In this document: positions 56,190 to 64,000 of the stretch, in pieces
How positions within the stretch are numbered: the first letter of the stretch is position 1
Layout: every line of letters begins with the position of its first letter
From: CAWBAT01 sp963810905
Lineage (GTDB): Bacteria; Acidobacteriota; Terriglobia; Versatilivoradales; Versatilivoraceae
Direction: 5' to 3'
NCBI GenBank assembly: GCA_963810905.1
Contig: CAWEPG010000003.1
Location: 552,325-616,324, forward strand
Length of the DNA: 64,000 nt
Translations under genes and position numbers: made by a program
Notes under the pieces: model-generated
The model's input: the letters and a program-made list of their open reading frames with translations, nothing else
Told to the model about the DNA's origin: nothing
The model's database searches: none

Positions 56190-57344
56190 CAGACCTCGAT
56201 CAGGAGGGCGTCGCCCTGGCCGCCGCCCGAGCAGATCGCGGCCAGGCCCAGACCGCCACCCGACGCGGCGCAACTCGTGCACGAGCGTGCCCACGATCCG
56301 ACCGCCGGAAGCCCCGATCGGGTGCCCGAGCGCGATCGCGCCGCCGTTCACGTTCACGATCTCCTCGTCGACGCCGAGCATGCGCGTCGAGTTGCTCGCG
56401 ACGGAGGCGAATGCCTCGTTGATCTCGACGCGGGCCACATCGGACGTCGTGCGGCCCGCCTCCGCGAGGGCAAGCGCACCCGCGTTCGCCGGCGTGCGGG
56501 CGAGGTAGGCGAAGTCGTCGGCCACGGCGCCGTACCCGACGATCGTCGCGAGCACGTCGAGCCCGCGCGAGCGGGCGAACTCCTCGGAGCAGACGACCAC
56601 GCACGAGGCGCCGTCGTTCACGCCCGGCGCGTTGCCGGCGGTCGTCGTCCCCTCGGGGTCGAACACCGGCTTCAGGGCCGCGAGCTTCTCGAGCGTCGTG
56701 TCGCGGCGGATGCCCTCGTCCTGCTCGAGGTCGCCCGACGGCGACGATCTCCTCGGCGAGCCGGCCGGCATCCTCGCGCGGCAGCGGCGCGCGCCTGCGA
56801 TCGTGCCGCCCAGGCGTCCTGCGCCTCGCGGGAGATGCCGAGCTCGCGGGCGACGCGCGAAGCCTGCACGACCATGTGGTCGCCGTCGAACGTCGAGGTG
56901 AGCCCGTCGAAGACCATGTGGTCGAGCACCTCGCCGTTCCCGAGCCGGTAGCCGAAGCGCGCCTTCGGCAGCAGGTACGGCGCGTTCGACATCGACTCCA
57001 TCCCGCCCGTCACGACGACGTCGTGCTGGCCGGCGCGGATCATCAGGTCGGCGAGCTCGATCGCCCGGATCGACGAGGCGCACACCTTGTTGATCGTGTC
57101 GGCCGGCACCTCCTTCGGGATCCCGGCCCCGATCGCCGCCTGGCGGGCAGGCGCCTGGCCCGACTCCTGCCTGGAGCACCTGGCCCATCACGACGTAGCC
57201 GACCTCGGCGGGATCGACTCCCGCGCGCTCGAGCCCCGCTCTGATCGCGATCGCGCCGAGCTCGGTTGCCGGCAGCTTCGCGAGCCCGCCGCCGAGCCGC
57301 CCGAAGGGCGTGCGGACGGCGGAGACGATCACTGAGCGGGTCAT
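56190..57344 (-). CDS. Acetyl-CoA acetyltransferase (thiolase, frameshifted)
   Basis: About 385 residues. VIVSAVRTPFGRLGGGLAKL start at ATG 57344; nucleophile Cys in INKVCASSIRAIELAD; VVTGGMESMSNAPYLLP; VEINEAFASVASN; His in GGAIALGHPIGASGGRIV; second Cys in the shifted end LAAICSGGGQGDALLIEV. Frame changes near 57170, 56790-56745 and 56265. It joins or splits acetoacetyl-CoA. With the acyl-CoA and hydroxyacyl-CoA dehydrogenases it points to short-chain acyl-CoA metabolism. Confidence 0.92.
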
Positions 57345-57433
57345 GGATCCAGCCTAGCGCGCGGGCGCAGAACTCCTGCCCGAGGCTGCCGCGCCCGGAC
57401 GACAGGCTGAATCCCGTCGCCTGTGGCTCGCAC

Positions 57434-58465
57434 TCAGCGCAGGAAGGAGCTCTCGGCCGTGAGCGAGCGGGCGTACGCCTCGACGAGCGCCGAGGCGGCG
57501 TCGACGTCCGAGAGCTGCGCGATCTCGCCCGACGGTGTGCATGTAGCGCAGCGGGATGCAGACCATCCCGCACGCGACACCCGCGCCCGCGGTGAAGATG
57601 TCGTCGGCGTCGCTGTAGGTGCTCTGACCCGACTCGATCGCGACCGCGATCCCTGCTGTCGGCCGCCACGGCGAGCAGGCCGTCGCCGACGAGCGGGTTG
57701 ACGACCGGGCCGCGGAATACGGCGGGGCCTCCGCCGAGCGTCACGTCTCCCCACGGCCTCGATCCCGGGAGCGTCTCCCGCGTAGGTGACCTCGATCACG
57801 ATCGCGACGTCCGGCGCGAGCTCGCTCGGCCGCGACGCGCGCGCCGCCGTGGGTGCCCGTCTCCTCCTGGCCCGAGACGACGAGCGCGACGTCCCAGAGC
57901 GGCGGCTCGGCGGCCAGGCGCCGCAGCGCCTCGAGGCCGGCGAAGATCCCGACCCGGTCGTCGAGCGCGGCCGAGAGCACGCGGCCGTTCGGCAGCGACT
58001 CGGGAGCTCCGTCGAGCACGATCGGGTCGCCGGGCCGGACGAGAGCCGCGCGCGTCCTCGCGTCCGCGCGCGCCGATGTCGACCCGAAGCGCCTCCCACG
58101 TGACCTCGCCCTCGCGCGGCGCGACGACGAACCCCCGCACCTCGCCCGCCGCCGGTGCTGATCCGGACGCGCTGGCCGAGTGCATCGGCGGGCCGCCAGC
58201 CTGCGAGCTTCGCGACCGTGAGCAGTCCGTCGTGACCCACGGCGCGCACCACCATGCCGACCTGGTCGGCATGCGCGAAGAACGCGAGCATGCGTCCTCC
58301 CAACGTGCCTCTGACGACTGCAATCGTGGAGCCGAGCACGTCGGTCGAGACCTCTGCGCCGAACGCCGCCGCCTCGCGCCGGACGATCGCATGCACCGCG
58401 TCCTCGTAGCCCGACGCGCCGGGAGCGCGGAGCAGCTCGTCGAGGAGAGGCGGGATCGGGTCCAT
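57434..58465 (-). CDS. M42 family metallopeptidase (frameshifted)
   Basis: About 340 residues. PGASGYEDAVHAIVRREAAA start, first metal His/Asp in MLAFFAHADQVGMVV, bridging Asp in VLSAALDDRVGIFAGLEAL, catalytic Glu pair in VVSGQEETGTHG, and Asp in VAIVIEVTYAGDAPG. The end QLSDVDAASALVEAYARSL is typical. These dodecameric aminopeptidases (also once called endo-glucanase M or FrvX) trim peptides in the cytoplasm. Frame changes near 58115, 58045, 57850, 57760, 57700 and 57550. ATG 58465, or GTG 58474. Confidence 0.85.
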   Translation of the reverse strand: MDPIPPLLDELLRAPGASGYEDAVHAIVRREAAAFGAEVSTDVLGSTIAVVRGTLGGRMLAFFAHADQVGMVVRAVGHDGLLTVAKLAGWRPADALGQRVRISTGGGRGAGVRRRAARGRGHVGGASGRHRRARTRGRARLSSGPATRSCSTELPSRCRTAACSRPRSTTGSGSSPASRRCGAWPPSRRSGTSRSSSRARRRRAPTAARASRPSELAPDVAIVIEVTYAGDAPGIEAVGRRDARRRPRRIPRPGRQPARRRRPARRGGRQQGSRSRSSRVRAPTATPTTSSPRARVSRAGWSASRCATCTPSGEIAQLSDVDAASALVEAYARSLTAESSFLR

Positions 58466-58484
58466 CTCGGTCACGCTACCGGCT

Positions 58485-59720
58485 TCAGGCGGCAGCCACC
58501 TCGGCCAGGTATGCCTCCGCCTTCGCGGGGTCCATGAACCACTCGTAGAAGTCGGGCGGGTTGTCGAAGCCGTTGGCGAACCGGTGCGCGACCGTGGGGA
58601 ACTGGCCCGCCGCGCCGAGCACCTCGAGGACGTGCGGTGGAGGCGGCAACAGCAGCGCGTTCGTCCAGCCGACCACCTTCTCCGCGTACACCCAGAGCCG
58701 CTCGAACGTCTCCTGCATCCAGATCCCGTCGAACGGGCCTTCGCCCCGCTCGAGGATGGACTGCAGGTAGATCGCCGCGCCCTTGGCCGCGTTGTTCGAG
58801 CCCTGGCCGGTGATCGGGTCGTTGAGGAGCACGGCGTCGGCCATCCCGAGCACCGGGCGACCGGACGGGAGCAGGCCGACCGGCTTGCGGACGGTCGGTG
58901 GGAAACGGCCGGACGAGGATGCCCTGGTCGTCGGTCAGCTCGACGTCGCGGCAGCGCTCTGCCTCCCAGGGCATGAACGTCTCCAGGATCCACTTCGACT
59001 TCGCGAGGTGCTCCGCCGGAGTCGAGACATCGCCCCAGCAGTCCATCGGGCCGCCGGGGACGCCTTCGAAGACCATGATCTCGCACGGCGCCGCTCGTCG
59101 TCAGGGCCGGGAAGACGAAGTACTCCCCCACGCCCGGGACGATGTTGAAGCAGACGGCCGAGAACTCGGGCCGCGGCGTCATCCCGTGTCACGTAGGTGA
59201 GCGCGAGGGCGCGCATCGGCTGGTCGAACTGCGAGCGCTCGGCGTCACGCTCGAAGAACCGCGTGATGTCGCCCTTGCCGGCCGCGACGACGACGAGGTC
59301 GCTGTCGGCGGCGTAGCGCTCGAGGTCGTCGATGGCGGCCTCGTGGAAGACGAGCTCGCCGCCGCTCGCGGCGAAGTGCTCCATCCAGCGGGGGAACTTG
59401 ACGCGCTGGTCGACCGACTGGGCGACGCGGTCGAGCCGGGCGCCCCAGTCGATCGCCTTCGCGCCGGGGATCTCCGGGTGCGGGACCGCGAGCGCGATCC
59501 CCTCGACGGGCGGGCACGTGTCGTCCCAGAAGTCGATCCCGAGCGCCCGCTCGTGGTCGAGCGCGGTCGCGAACATGCACTGGCTGGACGTGACGCGCCC
59601 GTCGTGGATCTGCTCGGGCGTGCGGTCGGAGACGACCGTCACGTCGTAGCCGTTCTGCACGAGCCCGATGCCGAGCTGGAGCCCGGACTGGCCGCCGCCG
59701 ATGATCGTGATCTTCGCCAT
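58485..59720 (-). CDS. Styrene/indole monooxygenase-like FAD protein (StyA type, frameshifted)
   Basis: About 412 residues. Start KITIIGGGQSGLQLGIGLVQ with the FAD-binding GxGxxG, then DGRVTSSQCMFATALDHERA, KFPRWMEHFAASGGELVF and SDLVVVAAGKGDITRFFERD; later VCFNIVPGVGEYFVFPALTT, FEGVPGGPMDCWGD, LGMADAVLLNDPITGQGSNN and YEWFMDPAKAEAYL. Length and motifs match StyA, which epoxidises styrene or indole with FADH2 from a separate reductase. No reductase gene is seen nearby. Frame changes near 59180, 59090 and 58900. Next to an SDR on the same strand. Confidence 0.85.
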
Positions 59721-59771
59721 GGGTTCGCTCCTCTTGGGAACGATGTCGGAGAGAGGCGTGAGGGTCTCTCC

Positions 59772-60560
59772 TCACTCCATCAGCTTGGGAATCGCGGGCA
59801 CGGCGCCCTCGGGGCCCATCGCCGAGTAGCCGCCGTCGACCGCCCACTCGGCGCCGGTGACGAAGCTCGCGTCGTCGGAGAGCAGGAACGCGACGACGTG
59901 CGCGACCTCCTCCGGGTCGCCGACACGGCCGAGCAGGTGGAACGGCGCCGCGACGCGGTCGGTCTTGGCGCGGTCGTCGCCCGTCAGCTCGACCATCACC
60001 TTCGACCACGTCCAGCCCGGGCGAGACCGCGTTGACGCGGATCCCGTCGGGCGCGAGATCCATCGCCATGTTGCGCGTCAGCTGCACGATCGCGGCCTTG
60101 CTGACCGGGTAGAGCCAGCGGCCCGTCTGCGCGACGTTCGCGGAGATGGAGGCGAAGTTGACGATCGCGCCGTGCCCGCTCGCCGCAGGTGCGGGTGCAG
60201 CGCCTGCGCCATCGCGACCGCGCTGACGAGGTTCACGTCGAGCGCCGCGAGCCAGTCGGCGCGCGGCGAGGCGAACCCCTCGTCGAGGTAGGTGCAGGCG
60301 AGATTGACGAGCGCATCGATGCCGCCGAAGCGCGCGACGACGTCGTCCACGAGCGCCGCGATCTCGTCGTCGTGCGTGATGTCGGTGCGCCGGAAGAGCG
60401 CCCGCTCGCCGAGCTCGGCGGCGAGCGCCTCCCCGGGCCGATCGTCGATGTCCGCGATCGCGACGGACATCCCGTGCCCGTGCAGCTCGCGCACGACGGC
60501 CTGCCCGATCAGCGTCGAGCCGCCGGTGACGATCGCCGTCCTGCCTGCCAGGCCCTTCAT
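59772..60560 (-). CDS. Short-chain dehydrogenase/reductase (frameshifted)
   Basis: About 262 residues. TAIVTGGSTLIGQAVVREL with a variant cofactor loop (GGSTLIG), Asp in IADIDDRPGEAL, ALVNLACTYLDEGFASP (NxA in place of NNAG), catalytic Ser in VNFASISANVAQTG, Tyr/Lys in RWLYPVSKAAIVQLTRNMAM, and the end FVTGAEWAVDGGYSAMGPEG. Frame changes near 60180 and 60015. It precedes the StyA-like gene by about 50 bp on the same strand, so both probably act on one substrate. Confidence 0.88.
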
Positions 60561-60699
60561 CGGCTACCTCCGGCGACGAGATGGTTGCAGCACCACTCTA
60601 CGACCTTCGTGCGCCCGCTGCCGTGCGGTGCTCGCATGGAGCCTCCCCGGCGGAACCGGGCGCCTAGGACCTCGTCAGAACCTCGTACACTCGCGCGAG

Positions 60700-61089
60700 A
60701 TGCCCGCCGTCTCCGAGCACATGGCCAGCGACCTGCTCACGGTCGAGGCGTCGACGCCGCTCGTCGAGGCGGCCCGGGAGATGGATCAGCGCAGTGTCGG
60801 AGCGGTGCTCGTGCTCGCCGGCGAGCGGCTCGAAGGCGTGTTCACCGAGCGGGACGTGCTCCGCGCGGTGGCCGCGGGCCAGGCCGACAGCGCGTCGTCG
60901 GTGACTTCATGACGCGCGACCCCGAGACGATCGAGCCGGACGACACGACCGAGCATGCCGCGGTGCTGATGATCCACGGCGGCTTCCGCCACCTGCCGGT
61001 CGTCGACGAGGGGCAGGGTGGTCGGGATCCTCTCGATCCGCGACCTGATGCGATCGGTGCTCGACGACGCCGCGCCGCGCGGCGTCTAG
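60700..61089 (+). CDS. Tandem CBS-domain protein (frameshifted)
   Basis: About 130 residues forming one Bateman module. CBS 1: HMASDLLTVEASTPLVEAAR, VGAVLVLAGERLEGVFTERD. CBS 2: FMTRDPETIEPDDTTEHAAV, FRHLPVVDEGQGG and GILSIRDLMRSVL. Stand-alone pairs bind AMP, ATP or related nucleotides and sense energy state. Frame changes near 60900 and 61025. It ends about 200 bp before trpE and is probably not in the trp transcript, given the attenuator between. Confidence 0.85.
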
Positions 61090-61138
61090 CGCGAGTGCTG
61101 CTTGCCTCACACGGTCGCTCCCGGTAGGGTCTCGCCGC

Positions 61139-61199
61139 ATGATCTCTGCACCGTCCTCCACCGTGGTGGCGCCAGGGGCGATGCGGGAGCGTGCGCTAG
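61139..61199 (+). promoter_or_regulatory. Candidate trp leader peptide
   Basis: ATG 61139 opens a short reading frame; with one base of frame change it includes tandem Trp codons (TGGTGG, 61164-61169) and stops at TAG 61197-61199, giving about 20 residues. Position and Trp pair fit a ribosome-mediated attenuation leader. The needed frame change makes this tentative. Confidence 0.4.
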
Positions 61200-61230
61200 A
61201 GCGCGACGACAACCCCACCTCGCCCACCCA

Positions 61231-61252
61231 AGGCCTCTGCGGAGGTCTTTTT
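61231..61252 (+). terminator. trp attenuator hairpin with T-run
   Basis: AGGCCTC (61231-61237) and GAGGTCT (61242-61248) pair over 7 bp (one G-T) around TGCG, directly followed by a run of T (61247-61251). It lies 36 bp before the trpE start, the classical position of an attenuator. Confidence 0.65.
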
Positions 61253-61287
61253 CGTTTCCGGAGACCGTCACCGACACCGACGACACG

Positions 61288-62515
61288 ATGACCGCCACGA
61301 TCAACACCGACCTCCTCACCCCGCTCGCGCGCCTACCTGCGCCTCCGTGACGCGGGCCGGCGAGCTTCATCCTCGAGTCGGTCGAGCGCGGCCGGCTGGG
61401 GCGGTACTCGTGGATGGGCGCCGGCTCGCGCATCGTCGACTTCGACGAGGCGGCCGAGCTCGGGCTGCCGGTCGTCGGCTACCTCGCCTACGACCACGTC
61501 GGCCCGGCTCGAGCCGACGGTGCCGCTGCCCGAGGACGGCCGCGGGTTCCCGGAGAGCCGCCTCGTCGTCTGCGAGACGCTCGTCCGCTTCGACCACGGT
61601 GCCGGCATCGCCGAGGTGCTGGCCGGCGACCCGGAGGAGATCGCGGGCCGGCTCGAGGCGGGCATCGCCTGGCGCCGGGAGCCGCGCGGCACGGCGGCGC
61701 CGATCCGCCGCTCTCCCGACCGGGCGCGCTACATCGAGATGGTCGAGGACGTGAAGGAGCACATCGTCGCAGGCGACGTGTTCCAGTGCGTGCCGTCGCA
61801 GCGGGCGGAGCGGCCGACGTCGGCCTCGCCGCTCGACATCTACCGCGCGCTTCGGCGCGTCAACCCCTCGCCCGTACCTGTTCCTGCTCGAGCTCGACGG
61901 GATCGCGCTCGTCGGCTCCTCGCCCGAGCGACTCGTCGCCTGCGAGGACGGCCGCGCGAGCCTCTGCCCGATCGCCGGCACGACCGAGCCGACCGAGGGC
62001 GACGTCGAGCGGCTCCTCTCCTCGGAGAAGGACCGCGCCGAGCACGTGATGCTCGTCGACCTCGGCCGCAACGACCTCTCGCGCGTCTGCAAGGCGGGCA
62101 CCGTGCACGTGGCGCGCGACATGGAGGTGGAGCGGTTCTCGCACGTCTCGCACCTCGTCTCGGAGGTCGTCGGCGAGCTGCGCGACGGGATCACGCCGTT
62201 CGAGGTGCTCCGCGCCTGCTTCCCGGCGGGCACCGTCAGCGGCGCTCCCAAGGTGCGCGCGATGCAGCTCATCTCCGAGCTCGAGGGCTTCCGCCGCGGC
62301 CCGTACGGCGGCGCCGTGCTGTACTCCCTCCCGGATGGGACGATGGACGCCTGCATCGCGTTGCGCACGATGGTGATCGCCGACGGCGTCGCCTACCTCC
62401 AGGCCGGCGCCGGCGTCGTCGCCGACTCGGACCCGGCGGCCGAGCACGAGGAGTGCCTGAAGAAGCTCGCCGCGCTCGAGGCTGCGATCGACCTCGCGGA
62501 GGAGGAGTTCGCGCC

Positions 62516-62519
<4 letters not shown>
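61288..62519 (+). CDS. trpE: Anthranilate synthase component I, TrpE (frameshifted)
   Basis: About 410 residues making anthranilate from chorismate with TrpG. Feedback-site region FILESVERGRLGRYSWMG (LLES-like), VGYLAYDHV, DVKEHIVAGDVFQCVPSQR, YLFLLELDGIALVGSSPERL, CPIAGTTEPTEGD, EHVMLVDLGRNDLSRVC, FPAGTVSGAPKVRAMQLISE and GPYGGAVLYSLPDGTMD. ATG 61288. Frame changes near 61340, 61360, 61510 and 61878. The chorismate-site PIAGT is kept, but the following residues (TEPTEGD) differ from the common R-R-G. The stop overlaps trpG as GTGA. Confidence 0.92.
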
Positions 62520-63071
<552 letters not shown>

Positions 63072-63075
<4 letters not shown>

Positions 63076-64000
63076 TCGTCGGCCCCGCGATCCAGCTGCT
63101 GCTCGACGGGCACCACCTCTCGCGGGAGGACGCGCACGAGCTGATGGGCTCGATCATGGACGGCGAGGCGACGCCCGCTCAGATCGCCGGCTTCCTCGTC
63201 GCGCTGCGGACGAAGGGCGAGACGGCGGACGAGATCGCCGGCTTCGCCGCGGCGATGCGCGAGCACGTGATTCCCGTTACGCCGACGCGCACGCCGGTCG
63301 TCGACATCGTCGGCACCGGCGGCGACGGCGCGCGCACGTTCAACATCTCCACCGCGGCCGCGCTCGTGGCCGCGGCAGCCGGTGCAGCCGTCGCGAAGCA
63401 CGGCAACCGCGCCGCGAGCTCGGCCGCGGGCTCGGCCGACGTGCTCGAGGAGCTCGGCATCGCCCTCGAGCTGCCTCCCGAGCGGATCGCGCTCTCGATC
63501 GACGAGCTCGGCTTCGGCTTCATGTTCGCCCGCGCCCACCACCCGGCGATGCGCTTCGTCGCGCCGGTGCGCGAGGAGATCGGCATCCGCACCGTCTTCA
63601 ACGTCCTCGGCCCGCTGGCGAATCCCGCCGGCGCCTGCGACGGCGTCTTCGGCGTCTACTCGGCCGAGCTTGCGCCGACCTACGCCGAGGCGCTCGCCGA
63701 GCTCGGTGCACGCCGCGCGTTCGTCGTGCACGGGGAGGGCGGCCTCGACGAGCTGTCACCGTTCGGCCCGAGCCTCGTCGTCGAAGTCGTCGACGGCGAC
63801 GTCCGCGAGTGGGAGCTCGACCCGCGCGACCTCGGCATCGAGCCCGACGACCCCGACGCGCTGCGCGGCGGCTCGGCGGCCGAGAACGCGGCGATCATCC
63901 GCGCCGTGCTCACCGGCGAGCCGGGCCCGCGGCGCGACGCCGTGCTGCTGAACGCTGCGGCGCGCTCGTCGCAGCCGGGCTCGCCGACGATTCGTCGAGG
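63072..64000 (+). CDS. trpD: Anthranilate phosphoribosyltransferase, TrpD (3' partial)
   Basis: First 310 or so residues, from GTG 63072, running off the right edge. Transfers phosphoribose from PRPP to anthranilate. DGEATPAQIAGFLVALRTKG, the PRPP loop DIVGTGGDGARTFNISTAAA, VAKHGNRAASSAAGSADVLE, FARAHHPAMRFVAPVREEIG, RTVFNVLGPLANPAGA and GLDELSPFGPSLVVEV are all present. One frame change near 63962. Third gene of the overlapping trpE-trpG-trpD series. Confidence 0.93.

Overview
The window is about 70% GC and is gene-dense on both strands. Gene content points to a deep-branching actinobacterium, most likely Thermoleophilia (Gaiellales or Solirubrobacterales type). The signs are a single-chain PafBC regulator, a two-gene route to cyclic 2,3-diphosphoglycerate, a system I cytochrome c set with a CXXXY-type CcmE, yebC-ruvCAB, pdxS/pdxT and small proteins I do not know from well-studied actinobacteria. 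This placement is an inference from families; no rRNA gene is present.

A quality point governs the whole annotation. Most genes at 1-10.3 kb and 22.6-64 kb are split over two or three frames by single-base gains or losses, including housekeeping genes such as rel, recJ, ruvA, ruvB, ruvC, trpE and trpG. Genes between about 10.3 and 22.6 kb are nearly all intact. I read this as consensus error in a metagenome or long-read assembly rather than real decay. Broken genes are reported as one feature over the full span, with the frame changes noted.

Layout. 0-2.6 kb: an AT-rich left edge with the end of a ribbon-helix-helix gene, abutting a cytochrome P450 cut off after its I helix, then a divergent aldehyde dehydrogenase. 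2.6-8.6 kb: zinc-ribbon and SPOR-like proteins, a fused PafBC, a small histidine kinase coupled to queG, and a secreted repeat protein. 8.6-12 kb: a SufT-like protein, then a translationally coupled operon of metallophosphoesterase, cyclic 2,3-diphosphoglycerate synthetase and 2-phosphoglycerate kinase. 12-12.8 kb: a gene-free island of palindromic and tandem repeats. 12.8-19.3 kb: PD-(D/E)XK-like protein, hpt, small proteins, a cupin, and the minus-strand run ccmE-ccmF-ccmI-M23 peptidase. 19.4-28.3 kb: endonuclease IV-like protein, cyclase/ATPase/TPR regulator, phosphomannomutase, thioesterase, cupin and rel. 28.5-37.5 kb: recJ, ruvB-ruvA-ruvC-lipoprotein-yebC and pdxT-pdxS. 38.9-41.26 kb: a tRNA(CAT) gene split by a 2.25 kb islet bounded by 38-bp direct repeats and carrying a glycosyltransferase-like gene and an integrase relic. 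41.3-52.6 kb: yjbQ, an aldehyde dehydrogenase/SDR pair, a CAP-domain protein, GAF-GGDEF and GGDEF-EAL proteins around a prepilin peptidase, and chrA. 52.6-60.6 kb: ATP:cob(I)alamin adenosyltransferase and acyl-CoA catabolism (acyl-CoA dehydrogenase, 3-hydroxyacyl-CoA dehydrogenase, thiolase), an M42 peptidase and a styrene-monooxygenase-like flavoprotein with an SDR. 60.7-64 kb: a CBS protein and a trpE-trpG-trpD operon behind an attenuator, running off the right edge.

Functional links. queG needs cobalamin and a PduO-type adenosyltransferase lies in the same window. PafBC, RecJ, RuvCAB and the endonuclease IV-like protein give a DNA-repair theme. The two cyclic 2,3-diphosphoglycerate genes together suffice to make this osmolyte and phosphate store from 2-phosphoglycerate, and the coupled phosphoesterase is the best candidate in the window for turning it over.
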